Source: Hymenobacter pini
GTDB taxonomy: Bacteria; Bacteroidota; Bacteroidia; Cytophagales; Hymenobacteraceae
Assembly (NCBI RefSeq): GCF_020421205.1
Contig: NZ_JAIZZH010000003.1
Span: forward strand, 682,001-746,000
DNA length: 64,000 nt
Direction: 5' to 3'
The notes beneath the pieces are model-generated. The model worked only from the letters and a program-made list of their open reading frames with translations. It ran no database searches and had not been told where the DNA came from. Positions 45,932 to 54,303 of the stretch are shown here, piece after piece (within the stretch, counting starts at the first letter, position 1; each line of letters starts with the position of its first letter). Both the position numbers and the translations under genes were made by a program.

Positions 45932-45939
45932 TACCTTTG
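45932..45939 (+). promoter_or_regulatory. Likely -7 box of the asd promoter
   Basis: TACCTTTG, a perfect TAnnTTTG match, 25 bases ahead of the asd ATG. No clear -33 box at the expected distance. Confidence 0.5.
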
Positions 45940-45964
45940 CACCTTCGATTAACCTCGCAACTCC

Positions 45965-46963
45965 ATGAAAGTAGCCGTAGTAGGTGCCACCGGCCTGGTA
46001 GGCACCGAGATGCTGAAAGTGCTGGCCGAGCGCCAGTTTCCCGTAACCGAACTGCTGCCCGTGGCTTCGGCCAAATCGGTGGGTCAGGAAATTGAGTTTC
46101 AGGGCAAGAAATACAAGGTGATGAGCATGGACGACGCCATTGCGGCCCGCCCGGCCGTGGCCATTTTCTCGGCCGGTGGCTCCATCAGCAAGCAGGAGGC
46201 CCCCCGCTTCGCCGAAGTGGGCACTGTGGTTATCGACAATTCCTCGGCCTGGCGCATGGACCCCACCAAGAAGCTGGTAGTGCCCGAAATCAACGCCAAG
46301 GAGCTGACCCCGGAAGATAAAATCATTGCCAACCCCAACTGCTCCACCATTCAGATGGTGGTGGCCCTCAACAAGCTGCACGAGCGGTACAAGGCCCAGC
46401 GCATTGTGGTGAGTACCTACCAGAGCGTAACCGGCACCGGCAAAAAAGCCGTGGACCAGATGCTGGAAGAGCGTGCCGGCCAGGAGCCCACCAACCCCGC
46501 CTACCCCCACCGCATCGACCTGAACGTTCTGCCCCACATCGACGTGTTCGAGGATAACGGCTACACCAAGGAGGAAATGAAGATGGTGAACGAAACCAAG
46601 AAAATCCTCGGCGACGACCAGATTCGGGTGACGGCCACCACCGTGCGCATCCCCGTCATGGGCGGCCACTCGGAAGCCGTGAACGTAGAGTTTGCCGAGG
46701 AATTTGACCTTGCCGAAGTGCGCGACATCCTGCGCCAGACCGAAGGTGTGGAAGTGGTAGACGACGTGAAAAACAACGTGTACCCCATGCCCAAAGACGC
46801 CCACGGTAAAGACGCCGTACTGGTAGGCCGCCTCCGCCGCGACGAAACTCAGCCCCGCACCCTCAATATGTGGGTGGTGGCCGACAACCTGCGCAAAGGC
46901 GCCGCTACCAACGCCGTGCAGATTGCCGAAAAAATGCTGCAAATGGGTCTGCTGACGGCGTAG
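45965..46963 (+). CDS. asd: Aspartate-semialdehyde dehydrogenase
   Basis: Second step of the aspartate pathway (lysine, threonine, methionine and diaminopimelate). It is 332 residues, with the NADP loop VVGATGLVGTEML at 5-17, the nucleophile C126 in NPNCSTIQ and the acid/base His H235 in MGGHSEAVN. It supplies homoserine, the precursor used by metX/metY at the far end of the window, although the genes are 17 kb apart. It is divergent from the lamin-tail gene. Confidence 0.97.
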   Translation: MKVAVVGATGLVGTEMLKVLAERQFPVTELLPVASAKSVGQEIEFQGKKYKVMSMDDAIAARPAVAIFSAGGSISKQEAPRFAEVGTVVIDNSSAWRMDPTKKLVVPEINAKELTPEDKIIANPNCSTIQMVVALNKLHERYKAQRIVVSTYQSVTGTGKKAVDQMLEERAGQEPTNPAYPHRIDLNVLPHIDVFEDNGYTKEEMKMVNETKKILGDDQIRVTATTVRIPVMGGHSEAVNVEFAEEFDLAEVRDILRQTEGVEVVDDVKNNVYPMPKDAHGKDAVLVGRLRRDETQPRTLNMWVVADNLRKGAATNAVQIAEKMLQMGLLTA

Positions 46964-47061
46964 CTTTATTCTTTCTTCTACGGTCTATATGTATGACGTA
47001 GGGGCAGGCCGTTACACCGGCTTTGCCTCAACATAGCAACCAACTACCGACTTATCCACTC

Positions 47062-48210
47062 ATGAACTATACTATTCGGGCGCTACTGGTAGCAGCCATG
47101 TTGCACAGTGCTGCCTTGGTACACGGGCAGGCATCTTCTAAAAACGCGAAAGTATACACTGAGGTAGAGCAAATGCCGGGCTTTCCTGGCGGCCTCGACG
47201 GATTAGCTCAGGCGCTGAACGAGCGGCTTGTATACCCCGCTGATGCGATAAACCAGAAGCTGGAAGGTCGGGTGTTGGTAGAGTTTGTGGTGGCTCCGTC
47301 CGGCAAAGTGGCTGATGTAGAAATACAGAACGGGCCACACCCGCTGCTGAATGAGGCCGCAGCCACCGCCATTAAACAACTACCCGATTTTGAACCCGGC
47401 CGACACAAAGGAAAGCCTGTACCAGTAGCTCTGACGCTGCCAGTAACTTTTCGACTGCCCCCGAATGCAGCGGCTGCACCGCCAGCACAAGCCAGTTCTG
47501 CTAGCTCTGCTTCGACCCAGGAGTTTGCCCGCTACCCGGGCGGCCCTGAAGCATTGTCTGCTTATCTAAGTGCCGTACCATATCCGGAAGCAGGCCGCGC
47601 AACCCAGGCAGCAGGCCGGGTGTACGTACGCTTCATGGTAGATGCCAGCGGTAAAGTGGGCCAAATAGCTGCTATTGTACCCAAGAAAACGCCACAGCGC
47701 CGCCTCTCTATCGCACCGGCACCGATTGAGCATAGCCAAACCACTGACCCTGTGCTGCTGCAGGCTGCTGTGCAACACGTAGCCAGCATGCCAACCTGGA
47801 TGCCGGCCATGCTGAACGGCAAACCCATTGCCACTACCCGTACGGTGCCGGTAGATTTCTACCCGACGGCACCCACCCCCGCACCCGAGCCGGTGTATGC
47901 CTACGCCGATCAAATGCCGATACTAGGAGGCACCACGGAAAAGCAGCCGTTTCCCCGCAGTATTTATCAGGCGCTTCGCTACCCGGCTGAGGCACTGCGT
48001 CAGCAGCTTGAGGGCGAAGTGCTGGTATATTTTGTGGTGAACGAGCAGGGCCAAGTAACGCAAACGCAGGTAATCCGGTCTGTTGCTTCTTCGTTGGATG
48101 CGGAGGCACTGCGCGTTATCAATTCCTTACCAGCTGGCTCGCCCGCTATGCACCAAGGTAAGCCAGTGCAGGTATACTACGTGGTACCCGTTACATTTTC
48201 TATCCGATAG
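47062..48210 (+). CDS. Exported protein with three TonB_C domains
   Basis: A 382-residue protein from ATG 47062 (MNYTIRAL) with a signal peptide (LLVAAMLHSAALVHGQA). The remainder is three TonB C-terminal domains, near residues 30-135, 155-270 and 280-382. Each has the YP.. A/.. .EG.V.V.F.V...G.V pattern (LVYPADAINQKLEGRVLVEF, YPAEALRQQLEGEVLVYF). It lacks the ExbB/ExbD-coupling transmembrane helix and proline-rich spacer of a true TonB, so it is probably a soluble periplasmic protein of unknown role. The next gene starts 7 bases after its stop. Confidence 0.8.
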   Translation: MNYTIRALLVAAMLHSAALVHGQASSKNAKVYTEVEQMPGFPGGLDGLAQALNERLVYPADAINQKLEGRVLVEFVVAPSGKVADVEIQNGPHPLLNEAAATAIKQLPDFEPGRHKGKPVPVALTLPVTFRLPPNAAAAPPAQASSASSASTQEFARYPGGPEALSAYLSAVPYPEAGRATQAAGRVYVRFMVDASGKVGQIAAIVPKKTPQRRLSIAPAPIEHSQTTDPVLLQAAVQHVASMPTWMPAMLNGKPIATTRTVPVDFYPTAPTPAPEPVYAYADQMPILGGTTEKQPFPRSIYQALRYPAEALRQQLEGEVLVYFVVNEQGQVTQTQVIRSVASSLDAEALRVINSLPAGSPAMHQGKPVQVYYVVPVTFSIR

Positions 48211-48216
48211 ACTGAT

Positions 48217-49341
48217 ATGCGCGTTACTTATTTTACCGCCTTGGGCCTCGGCATTGGCTTGGCGGGCCTCGTGGCCCTGAAACCGGCCTCCACCGCTCCT
48301 GCCTGGCCGCTCACGCTCGACTACTCCACCGACTTCCGCAGCTTCGCCCCGCTCGATACAGTGGTGCCCCGCTACGAAGTATTTGTGTCGGGCGAGGCGC
48401 ATAACGTTGCGGGCAACGAGCCGCGCCACTTCAAGCTGTTTGCCTACCTGCACCACCGGGCCGGGGTACGCTACTACGTGAAGGAAGGCAGCTATACTTA
48501 CGTGTACTTCGTGGACCGCTACGTGCAAACCGGCCAGCGGCAGTGGCTGGACTCGGCCACTGCCTCGCTACGACAAACGGCAGCCGATACGGTACACCTG
48601 GGAGTCAGAAGTGAAATGGCATTGTGGAGAAACCTGCGCCAGCTGAACGCAAATGTCCCCGCCGACCAGAAAATCCAGCTGGTAGCCATTGACACGGAGC
48701 CTTACTGGACTACCAGCCTACTCCGCGACCTGGTAGCCCGCCATCCGCAGGTGCCCACGGCGTTACAGAGCACCGTGCAGGAACTCCTGACGCTACGAAG
48801 CCAGCAACCATTTGAATTCATGCAGTTGCACCGCCTCGACCGGCAGCGGATGGCCCCCATCCTGGACCGGGCCTGGGCACTGGTGCAGGCCCACGAGACC
48901 GAGGCCCGGACCTGGCTAGGCCCCGACTACCGCCACTTGGCCATGCTGGTGCACAACCCCGCCGCCCTGCACCGCGCTGACGGTGAACTGGCCGATAACT
49001 TTGAGCGCCTGCACCAGGAACTGCCGGCGGGCAAGTTCTTTCTGCAGTATGGCCGCTTGCACGCACAGTTGCATAAAACCACTCTCACCGGGCCCTGGCT
49101 GGCAAACGCTCTTAACCAGCGGTACCGCGTGCTGAGCTTCCATCCATATCACCAGAACTGCCAGTCGGCTTGGTCGCCTAAGGCGTACCCGGATAACCGG
49201 CAGTTTTCATCGGCGGAACAGCGCAGCCTGCAGGCCGTGGCCACCACGCCCCACACGCTGCTGCTCACCTCCGACCCCGCCTGGAAAGCCCTGCGCCCTT
49301 ACGGGCAGGTGTTCATTGTGGAGAAAGATTTGCGGTTTTAA
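48217..49341 (+). CDS. Exported protein of the EreA/ChaN-like superfamily
   Basis: A 374-residue protein with a signal-like N-terminus (YFTALGLGIGLAGLVALK). It has the erythromycin-esterase/ChaN-type opening FVSGEAHNVAGNEPRHFKLF followed by VRYYVKEGSYTYVYFVDRYV and KIQLVAIDTEP. Those motifs carry metal- or catalysis-linked Glu and His. The family includes EreA, TraB and heme-binding ChaN. The function here is unknown. It starts 7 bases after the triple TonB_C gene and is probably co-translated with it. Confidence 0.65.
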   Translation: MRVTYFTALGLGIGLAGLVALKPASTAPAWPLTLDYSTDFRSFAPLDTVVPRYEVFVSGEAHNVAGNEPRHFKLFAYLHHRAGVRYYVKEGSYTYVYFVDRYVQTGQRQWLDSATASLRQTAADTVHLGVRSEMALWRNLRQLNANVPADQKIQLVAIDTEPYWTTSLLRDLVARHPQVPTALQSTVQELLTLRSQQPFEFMQLHRLDRQRMAPILDRAWALVQAHETEARTWLGPDYRHLAMLVHNPAALHRADGELADNFERLHQELPAGKFFLQYGRLHAQLHKTTLTGPWLANALNQRYRVLSFHPYHQNCQSAWSPKAYPDNRQFSSAEQRSLQAVATTPHTLLLTSDPAWKALRPYGQVFIVEKDLRF

Positions 49342-49346
49342 AAGCC

Positions 49347-49400
49347 CCAAACTGGTTTCCACGCCCCGCTGACCCCAACCAGCGGGGCGTACTGGTTTGG
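49347..49400. terminator. Terminator after the EreA/ChaN-like gene
   Basis: The inner arms ACGCCCCGCTG and CAGCGGGGCGT (49361-49390) are perfect, and an outer CCAAAC/GTTTGG pair extends the stem. It is the first feature in the 390-base gap up to 49735. The rest of that gap (about 49490-49720) is AT-rich, unlike the flanks, and probably holds the promoter of the next receptor; I see no clear gene in it. Confidence 0.65.
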
Positions 49401-49734
49401 GTTGGTTCACCTTCCATTGAAAACGGGCTTAGGTACGCGCTTTCCAGTGCGCCGGGTTGAAGGCGGGCAACGGTTCGGTGCAACTTTAGTGCAGATACCT
49501 AGTAATTATCTGAACATTAAAATAATAAAAATTTACCCTATCCATCTGACTGCCGTTTTTGACGCGTCAGAAACACGTTTAGTCTACAAAAACCACCGGT
49601 TTACAGAATCTAATTGTACAACGAGCAGTATATTATCAAATTGTTACTTGCCTACTGCCTACGCGGTATAACCTCCGGATAATCCAACCGAATTTCCTGC
49701 CTGCCCTGCTCTGATTTCGACCTGCTGACCACCT

Positions 49735-52485
49735 ATGTTTGCCTCTGCTCTTCTACTGGCTACCAGCGCACTGCTGCCAGCCTCGCCCCCTGATGCCGTT
49801 CCGTCAATAGCACGGCGGCCATCCCTTAAGCGGCAGATACCGGCGGTAGGGCGTTTGATTAGCGGAATGGTGCTTGCCGAGGACGGGCAGCCGCTACCCG
49901 GCGCCACCGTGTTTGTGAAAGGAACCTTTGTGGGCACCAGCACCAATGCCGGCGGGGAGTTTGTGCTGCAGAGCAGCCCGCAGCCTTTGCCGCTTACGCT
50001 GGTGGTAGCCTACGTGGGGCACGTTACGCAGGAAGTGCTGGTGGCCGATGCAGCCGCGCCGGTGCGGGTGCTGCTCCCCTACCGCACCGAGCAGGTGAGC
50101 CAGGTAATCATGTCGGCCTCCCGGATTGAGGAGAACATCCAGCTGGCTCCCGTGACGGTGGATAAGGTAAGCCGCGCTGACTTGGAGCGGCAGGCTACGC
50201 CCGAGGTGCTCACCAGCCTGGCCCGCCTGAAGGGGCTGGATATCAGCTCGGCTTCGATGCTCTTTACCAGCCTGAGTACCCGGGGCTTCAACACGGCCAA
50301 ATCGGAGCGGGTGGTGCAGCTCACCGATTATCAGGACACGCAGCTGCCCTCGTTGGGCTTGAGTCCCGGCAACCTGCTGGGCTTGCCCGAGCTGGATATT
50401 GAAAGCGTGGAAATCATTCATGGGCCGGCCTCGGCGCTTTACGGGGCCAATGCGCTGAGCGGGGTTATCCTGTTCAACTCCCGTGATGCTTTTGTGTCGC
50501 CGGGGTTGGGTGTGCGGCTGCGCGGCGGCCAGCGCGGCTTGCTGGATGCGCAGGCTCGCTTCGCCCACAAAATCAATGAGCGGTTGGCTTTCAAAGTAAC
50601 TGGCAGCGCCCTGCGGGCCCACGACTGGCTGGCTAGCAACTATACGGCGGCAGCTACTTCCGTAAACCCCGCCGGCTCGTCGCTCGGCTACGACCCTATT
50701 AACTCGTATGGCAACTACGGGGTGCAGTTTACCCCCGCACCCAATCCGGCCCTGCCCGCGGGCATCAATCCTGAATTGTACGGCCAAACGATATACACGC
50801 CCGGCTTCACGGAAAAAGAGCTGGTAGCCGGCGACGACCACACCAGCTCTTTCCGGCTGCAGGGTACGGTGGCCTATCTGCTGCGACCTAACCTCAAGCT
50901 CACGGCCGAAGCCCGCCTGGCCCAAGCCACGGCTACTTACCAGAACCTGAGCCGCTTTCGGGTGAAGGACCTGCGGGCCCAGCAGTACCGCGCCGAGCTG
51001 AAAAGTAACCGGGGCTTCGTGCGTCTGTACACCACCCACGATGCGGCTAACCGCTCCTACGAGCTTAACCAGCTGGGCAACCTGCTGCAGGAAGCCCCCG
51101 ACAACGACGGGAGCGGCCGCTCGTTTGTGCAAACGTATTTCTCCACCTACAATACCGAGTACACCCGCCAGCGCCAGGCCGGGGCGGGCGTGGAGGCCGC
51201 CCGGCAAGCGGCCCAACAAGCCGCCGATGCCACCCGCCTCACCCCAGCCAACCCGCGCTTTGCCAGCCTACGCCAGCAAATCATTGACGATTCGGAGCCG
51301 GGCCGGGGGGCCCGCCAGCGCTTTGGCTCTAGCCTCACCGACCTTAGTGCCCAATACAGCCTGCCAGTATCAGACTTTGGTACGGTGCTAACGGCCGGGG
51401 CCGCGTACCGCCACTACCGCCTGAGTTCCGGAGGACAGCTGTTTGCGGATACCACCGGCCGGGCCATTACTAACTACGAATACGGGGCCTACGGGCAGAT
51501 TATTCAGACGCTGCTCCACGACCGGCTGAAGCTGTCAGTGGCTGCCCGGGTCGATGAGTTCCGCAACTTCGATACGTCTCTTTCGCCGCGGGCCGCCGCC
51601 GTGTACTCGGTGGGCCCCGACCAGCGCCATAACTTCCGGGCCAGCTACGGGCAGGCCTACCGGGCCCCCTCGCAGCTTGAGCAGCATGTGTACGAGGACC
51701 TGGGATACGCCGTATTCCTGGGCAACGTGCGCAAGGGCTATCAAGGCTACCGCGGCACCAACGACCAGGGCCAGGCCTTTGGCACCACGCCTGATCTGAG
51801 CAGCTTTGAAGTTTCCCTGGCTCCGCTGGACCTGGAGCGGGCTACCACCTGGGAAGTGGGGTACCGAGGCACGGTGCTCCCCAACTTTTACCTGGATGCC
51901 AGCTACTACCGCAGCGAGTACCGGAACTTCATTGCCTCGCAAATCCTGCTGGGCAACCTTGATGGTACCCGGCCCACTCTGCAGCAGGTTATAGCCGGCG
52001 CCCCTACGTACTCCGACCGTAATCAGCCTACGCGCATCCTGTTCACGTATTTCAACAGCTCCCAGCGCCTCCATACTCAGGGGGTAACGGCGGCTCTGAG
52101 CTACACGGGCTGGCGCGCGGTAGTGCCCATGGTTAACTATTCATTCAATGCCCTGGACCGGTCCGAAATACCTTCCGGGGTGGCCACTTATTTCAACACG
52201 CCGCGCCATAAGTTCAACGTGGGCGCTTCGGGCACGGTGGGCCGATTTGGTTATTTGCTCAATTACCGTTGGGCTCAGGGCCATTACCAGGAAATGCCCT
52301 TTGCGGCGGGGTATGTAGCCAGCTTTAGCAGCACCGATGCCTCAGTACGCTACCAGTTGCCGAAGCTGCACGCAGTGCTGCAGACGGGCGTGTCCAATGC
52401 TTTCGATGCGCGTAATGTACAGGTGATTGGCGGCCCACAAATAAGCCGACTGGCTTTTGCGGGCGTGGAGTTGGACCTACCGTAG
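49735..52485 (+). CDS. TonB-dependent receptor, large CarboxypepD_reg type
   Basis: A 916-residue outer-membrane receptor. There is a signal peptide (ALLLATSALLPAS), a CarboxypepD_reg domain (about 40-120, SGMVLAEDGQPLPGATVFVKG), a plug (about 125-250, with TSLSTRGFNTAKSERVVQL and EIIHGPASALYGANALSGVI) and a long barrel. The barrel has a QAQRQ-like low-complexity extracellular loop (about 470-515) and ends in AFAGVELDLP. Family members take up iron-siderophores or vitamin-like compounds; the ligand is unknown. The gene stands alone with a long upstream AT-rich region. Confidence 0.9.
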   Translation: MFASALLLATSALLPASPPDAVPSIARRPSLKRQIPAVGRLISGMVLAEDGQPLPGATVFVKGTFVGTSTNAGGEFVLQSSPQPLPLTLVVAYVGHVTQEVLVADAAAPVRVLLPYRTEQVSQVIMSASRIEENIQLAPVTVDKVSRADLERQATPEVLTSLARLKGLDISSASMLFTSLSTRGFNTAKSERVVQLTDYQDTQLPSLGLSPGNLLGLPELDIESVEIIHGPASALYGANALSGVILFNSRDAFVSPGLGVRLRGGQRGLLDAQARFAHKINERLAFKVTGSALRAHDWLASNYTAAATSVNPAGSSLGYDPINSYGNYGVQFTPAPNPALPAGINPELYGQTIYTPGFTEKELVAGDDHTSSFRLQGTVAYLLRPNLKLTAEARLAQATATYQNLSRFRVKDLRAQQYRAELKSNRGFVRLYTTHDAANRSYELNQLGNLLQEAPDNDGSGRSFVQTYFSTYNTEYTRQRQAGAGVEAARQAAQQAADATRLTPANPRFASLRQQIIDDSEPGRGARQRFGSSLTDLSAQYSLPVSDFGTVLTAGAAYRHYRLSSGGQLFADTTGRAITNYEYGAYGQIIQTLLHDRLKLSVAARVDEFRNFDTSLSPRAAAVYSVGPDQRHNFRASYGQAYRAPSQLEQHVYEDLGYAVFLGNVRKGYQGYRGTNDQGQAFGTTPDLSSFEVSLAPLDLERATTWEVGYRGTVLPNFYLDASYYRSEYRNFIASQILLGNLDGTRPTLQQVIAGAPTYSDRNQPTRILFTYFNSSQRLHTQGVTAALSYTGWRAVVPMVNYSFNALDRSEIPSGVATYFNTPRHKFNVGASGTVGRFGYLLNYRWAQGHYQEMPFAAGYVASFSSTDASVRYQLPKLHAVLQTGVSNAFDARNVQVIGGPQISRLAFAGVELDLP

Positions 52486-52515
52486 CGGCTATGTACGTTT
52501 ATGGTTTATCAGACC

Positions 52516-52544
52516 GTCATGCAGAGGCGTAACCGAAGCATGAC
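52516..52544. repeat. Short GTCATGC/GCATGAC hairpin
   Basis: A 7-base perfect arm pair around AGAGGCGTAACCGAA. It sits between the convergent receptor and hydrolase genes and lacks a T run. Confidence 0.5.
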
Positions 52545-52589
52545 AATCTTGAAGCTTACTGTTTACGCAACCCAGTTTACGCTTACTGC

Positions 52590-53348
52590 TTACCGCCCAA
52601 ACACCCCTCCAGCAAAGTCTGTAACGGCCCGCCGCGTAAGCTCCGGCTCCTCAAAGTAACCCAGGTGGCCTACGTTGCTCAACAGCAGGGCGTGGCTTTG
52701 GGCTGGTAGGGCTAGTTGGGGCAGTAGGCTTTCCGTGGGCACGGCCACATCGTCTTTCCCCGCAATGAACAGCACCGGGAAGCGGGCTTCTTTCAGCACT
52801 TTGGTGCGGTCAGGGCGGTTTTTCATGGCTTCCAGCGCCCCCAGCACAGTGGCTTCGGGGGTAGTTTTGCCAATTTCCTCCAGAAACTCCCGCTGCTCCA
52901 ACAGGCACTCCCGGTTGGCCGGCGCAAACAGCGGCCGGATAAACGACTCCATGAACTTCTCTACCCCGTGGCGGCGCACAAAGTCCATATTCTTCTCCCG
53001 GTTCGCCTTTTTCTCGGCCGTATCGGGCAGGGCGGTGCTGTGGAACAGCACGAGGCCGGCTACCATTTCGGGGTAGCGCTCGGCAAAGGCCAGGGCCACG
53101 TAGCCGCCCATGCTGTGGCACACCAGCAGAGCCCGCTCCACGTTTTTCTGGCGCAGTTGCTCGGCTACGTAGCGGGCCTGGGCCTCCATGGAGTAGTCCC
53201 GGATATCGTGCACGTTGGTGCCGTGGCCGGGCAGGTTGAGCGTGAGCAGGCGGTAGCCGTCGGGAAAGTCGCGGGTGAATTCCGTCCATACTTCCCGGGA
53301 CTCAGCAAAGCCGTGGAGAAACAGGATGGTGGGCTGGGCAGTGGTCAT
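52590..53348 (-). CDS. Alpha/beta hydrolase
   Basis: A 252-residue hydrolase from ATG 53346-53348 (MTTAQPTILFLHGF). The oxyanion motif HGFAES, nucleophile in CHSMGGYVAL (Ser in GHSMGG-type elbow), aspartate in FIAGKDDVAVP and histidine in NVGHLGYFEEPE form a BioH/esterase-type triad. The substrate is unknown. The open frame upstream of the chosen start shows no family similarity. Confidence 0.87.
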   Translation of the reverse strand: MTTAQPTILFLHGFAESREVWTEFTRDFPDGYRLLTLNLPGHGTNVHDIRDYSMEAQARYVAEQLRQKNVERALLVCHSMGGYVALAFAERYPEMVAGLVLFHSTALPDTAEKKANREKNMDFVRRHGVEKFMESFIRPLFAPANRECLLEQREFLEEIGKTTPEATVLGALEAMKNRPDRTKVLKEARFPVLFIAGKDDVAVPTESLLPQLALPAQSHALLLSNVGHLGYFEEPELTRRAVTDFAGGVFGR

Positions 53349-53455
53349 GAACTGGAGCGTTGCTCGGTAAAGAATACGCATAGGTACGCGCATTTGCCCT
53401 GTTTAGACAAATTTCTCCCATTTAGCCAATCCGCACTGCTCGCTACTAACGCCAA

Positions 53456-53488
53456 AACGCCCGCTTCCTGCAGCAGGAAGCGGACGTT
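53456..53488 (-). terminator. Terminator after the YceI gene
   Basis: AACGCCCGCTTCCTG/CAGGAAGCGGACGTT, nearly perfect, with T-rich DNA beyond it on the minus strand. Located after the YceI stop and upstream of the hydrolase. Confidence 0.75.
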
Positions 53489-53569
53489 TCGTAAACAACC
53501 TCGTCGCGGCGGGCGGCCTGATTGAACGGGCCTTAGGTGTGCGGCCCGGCGCGGAGGTAAAGTGGCTGC

Positions 53570-54100
53570 TTAGGCTTGCTTGGCGAACTGCACGCTGGCA
53601 ATCAGCTTCACGTCTTCGCCCACCACAATAGAGCCGGCTTCGGTGATGCCTTCCCAGGTCAGGCCGAAGTCTTTGCGGTTGATTTTGCCGCTCACTTCAA
53701 AGCCGGCCTTGGTGTTGCCGTAAAAGTCGGTAGCGGTGCCGCCGTACTCCACATCCAGCGTAACGGGCTTGGTTACGTCCTTGATGGTGAGGTTGCCGGT
53801 GAGCTTATAGTCGGAGCCGGATTTAGTCAGGCTCGTGGATTCGAAGGTGATGTTAGGATAGGTACCAACGGCGAAGAAATCGTCGGCCTTCAGGTGCTGG
53901 TCGCGCTGCTCCTGGTTTGTATCAATGCTGTCCACGTCGAGGCTCATGCGTACCTGGGCGTTGTCGAAGGCGTCACCTTCGGTTTCGGCCGAGCCCTCAA
54001 ACTTCTTGAACGCGCCGGTTACTGTCGAAATAACAAGATGCTTGATTTTGAACTGTACTTCGGAGTGCATTGGGTCCAGAACCCATTTGGTGGTTGCCAT
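53570..54100 (-). CDS. YceI-family protein
   Basis: A 176-residue protein from ATG 54098-54100 (MATTKWVLDPMHSEVQFKI). The pattern of a lipocalin-like barrel is present: SEVQFKIKHLVISTVTGAF, DNAQVRMSLDVDSIDTNQEQRDQHLKADDFF and ITFESTSLTKSG. YceI proteins bind a polyisoprenoid lipid and are linked to stress. No signal peptide is present, unlike the E. coli version. A pair of TGTACA palindromes lies 80-115 bases upstream. Confidence 0.9.
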   Translation of the reverse strand: MATTKWVLDPMHSEVQFKIKHLVISTVTGAFKKFEGSAETEGDAFDNAQVRMSLDVDSIDTNQEQRDQHLKADDFFAVGTYPNITFESTSLTKSGSDYKLTGNLTIKDVTKPVTLDVEYGGTATDFYGNTKAGFEVSGKINRKDFGLTWEGITEAGSIVVGEDVKLIASVQFAKQA

Positions 54101-54179
54101 AACAGCAGGTAGTTGAGGGATGAAGTTGAACACTATACGAACTCAGGCAAGCTACACCGCCGCGCCGAATTCCTGACAA

Positions 54180-54215
54180 ATGTACATACTTATTTTACAA
54201 ATGATGTATGTACAT
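54180..54215. promoter_or_regulatory. Spaced palindrome upstream of the YceI gene
   Basis: ATGTACATAC and GTATGTACAT form perfect 10-base arms 16 bases apart, in AT-rich DNA. Each arm carries TGTACA. This resembles a dimeric repressor site (TetR or MarR type); no regulator gene is adjacent. Confidence 0.55.
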
Positions 54216-54244
54216 CATTTATTTTTTGAATCAGATTCTGGTAA

Positions 54245-54290
54245 GAAACAAAAAGCCCCGCCGGACGAATCCAGCGGGGCTTTTTGTTTC
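54245..54290. terminator. Perfect bidirectional terminator after dxs
   Basis: A 17-base perfect stem (GAAACAAAAAGCCCCGC and complement) with A/T tracts. It ends dxs on the minus strand. Confidence 0.9.
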
Positions 54291-54303
54291 TGTCTAGCTT
54301 TGC

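Noticed and set aside
45914..46942. 342-codon minus-strand ORF opposite asd
   Set aside because: The plus strand codes asd with intact Cys and His catalytic residues.
53401..53430. TTTAGACAAATTTC as a third metal operator
   Set aside because: Only one half-site matches; there is no dyad symmetry.
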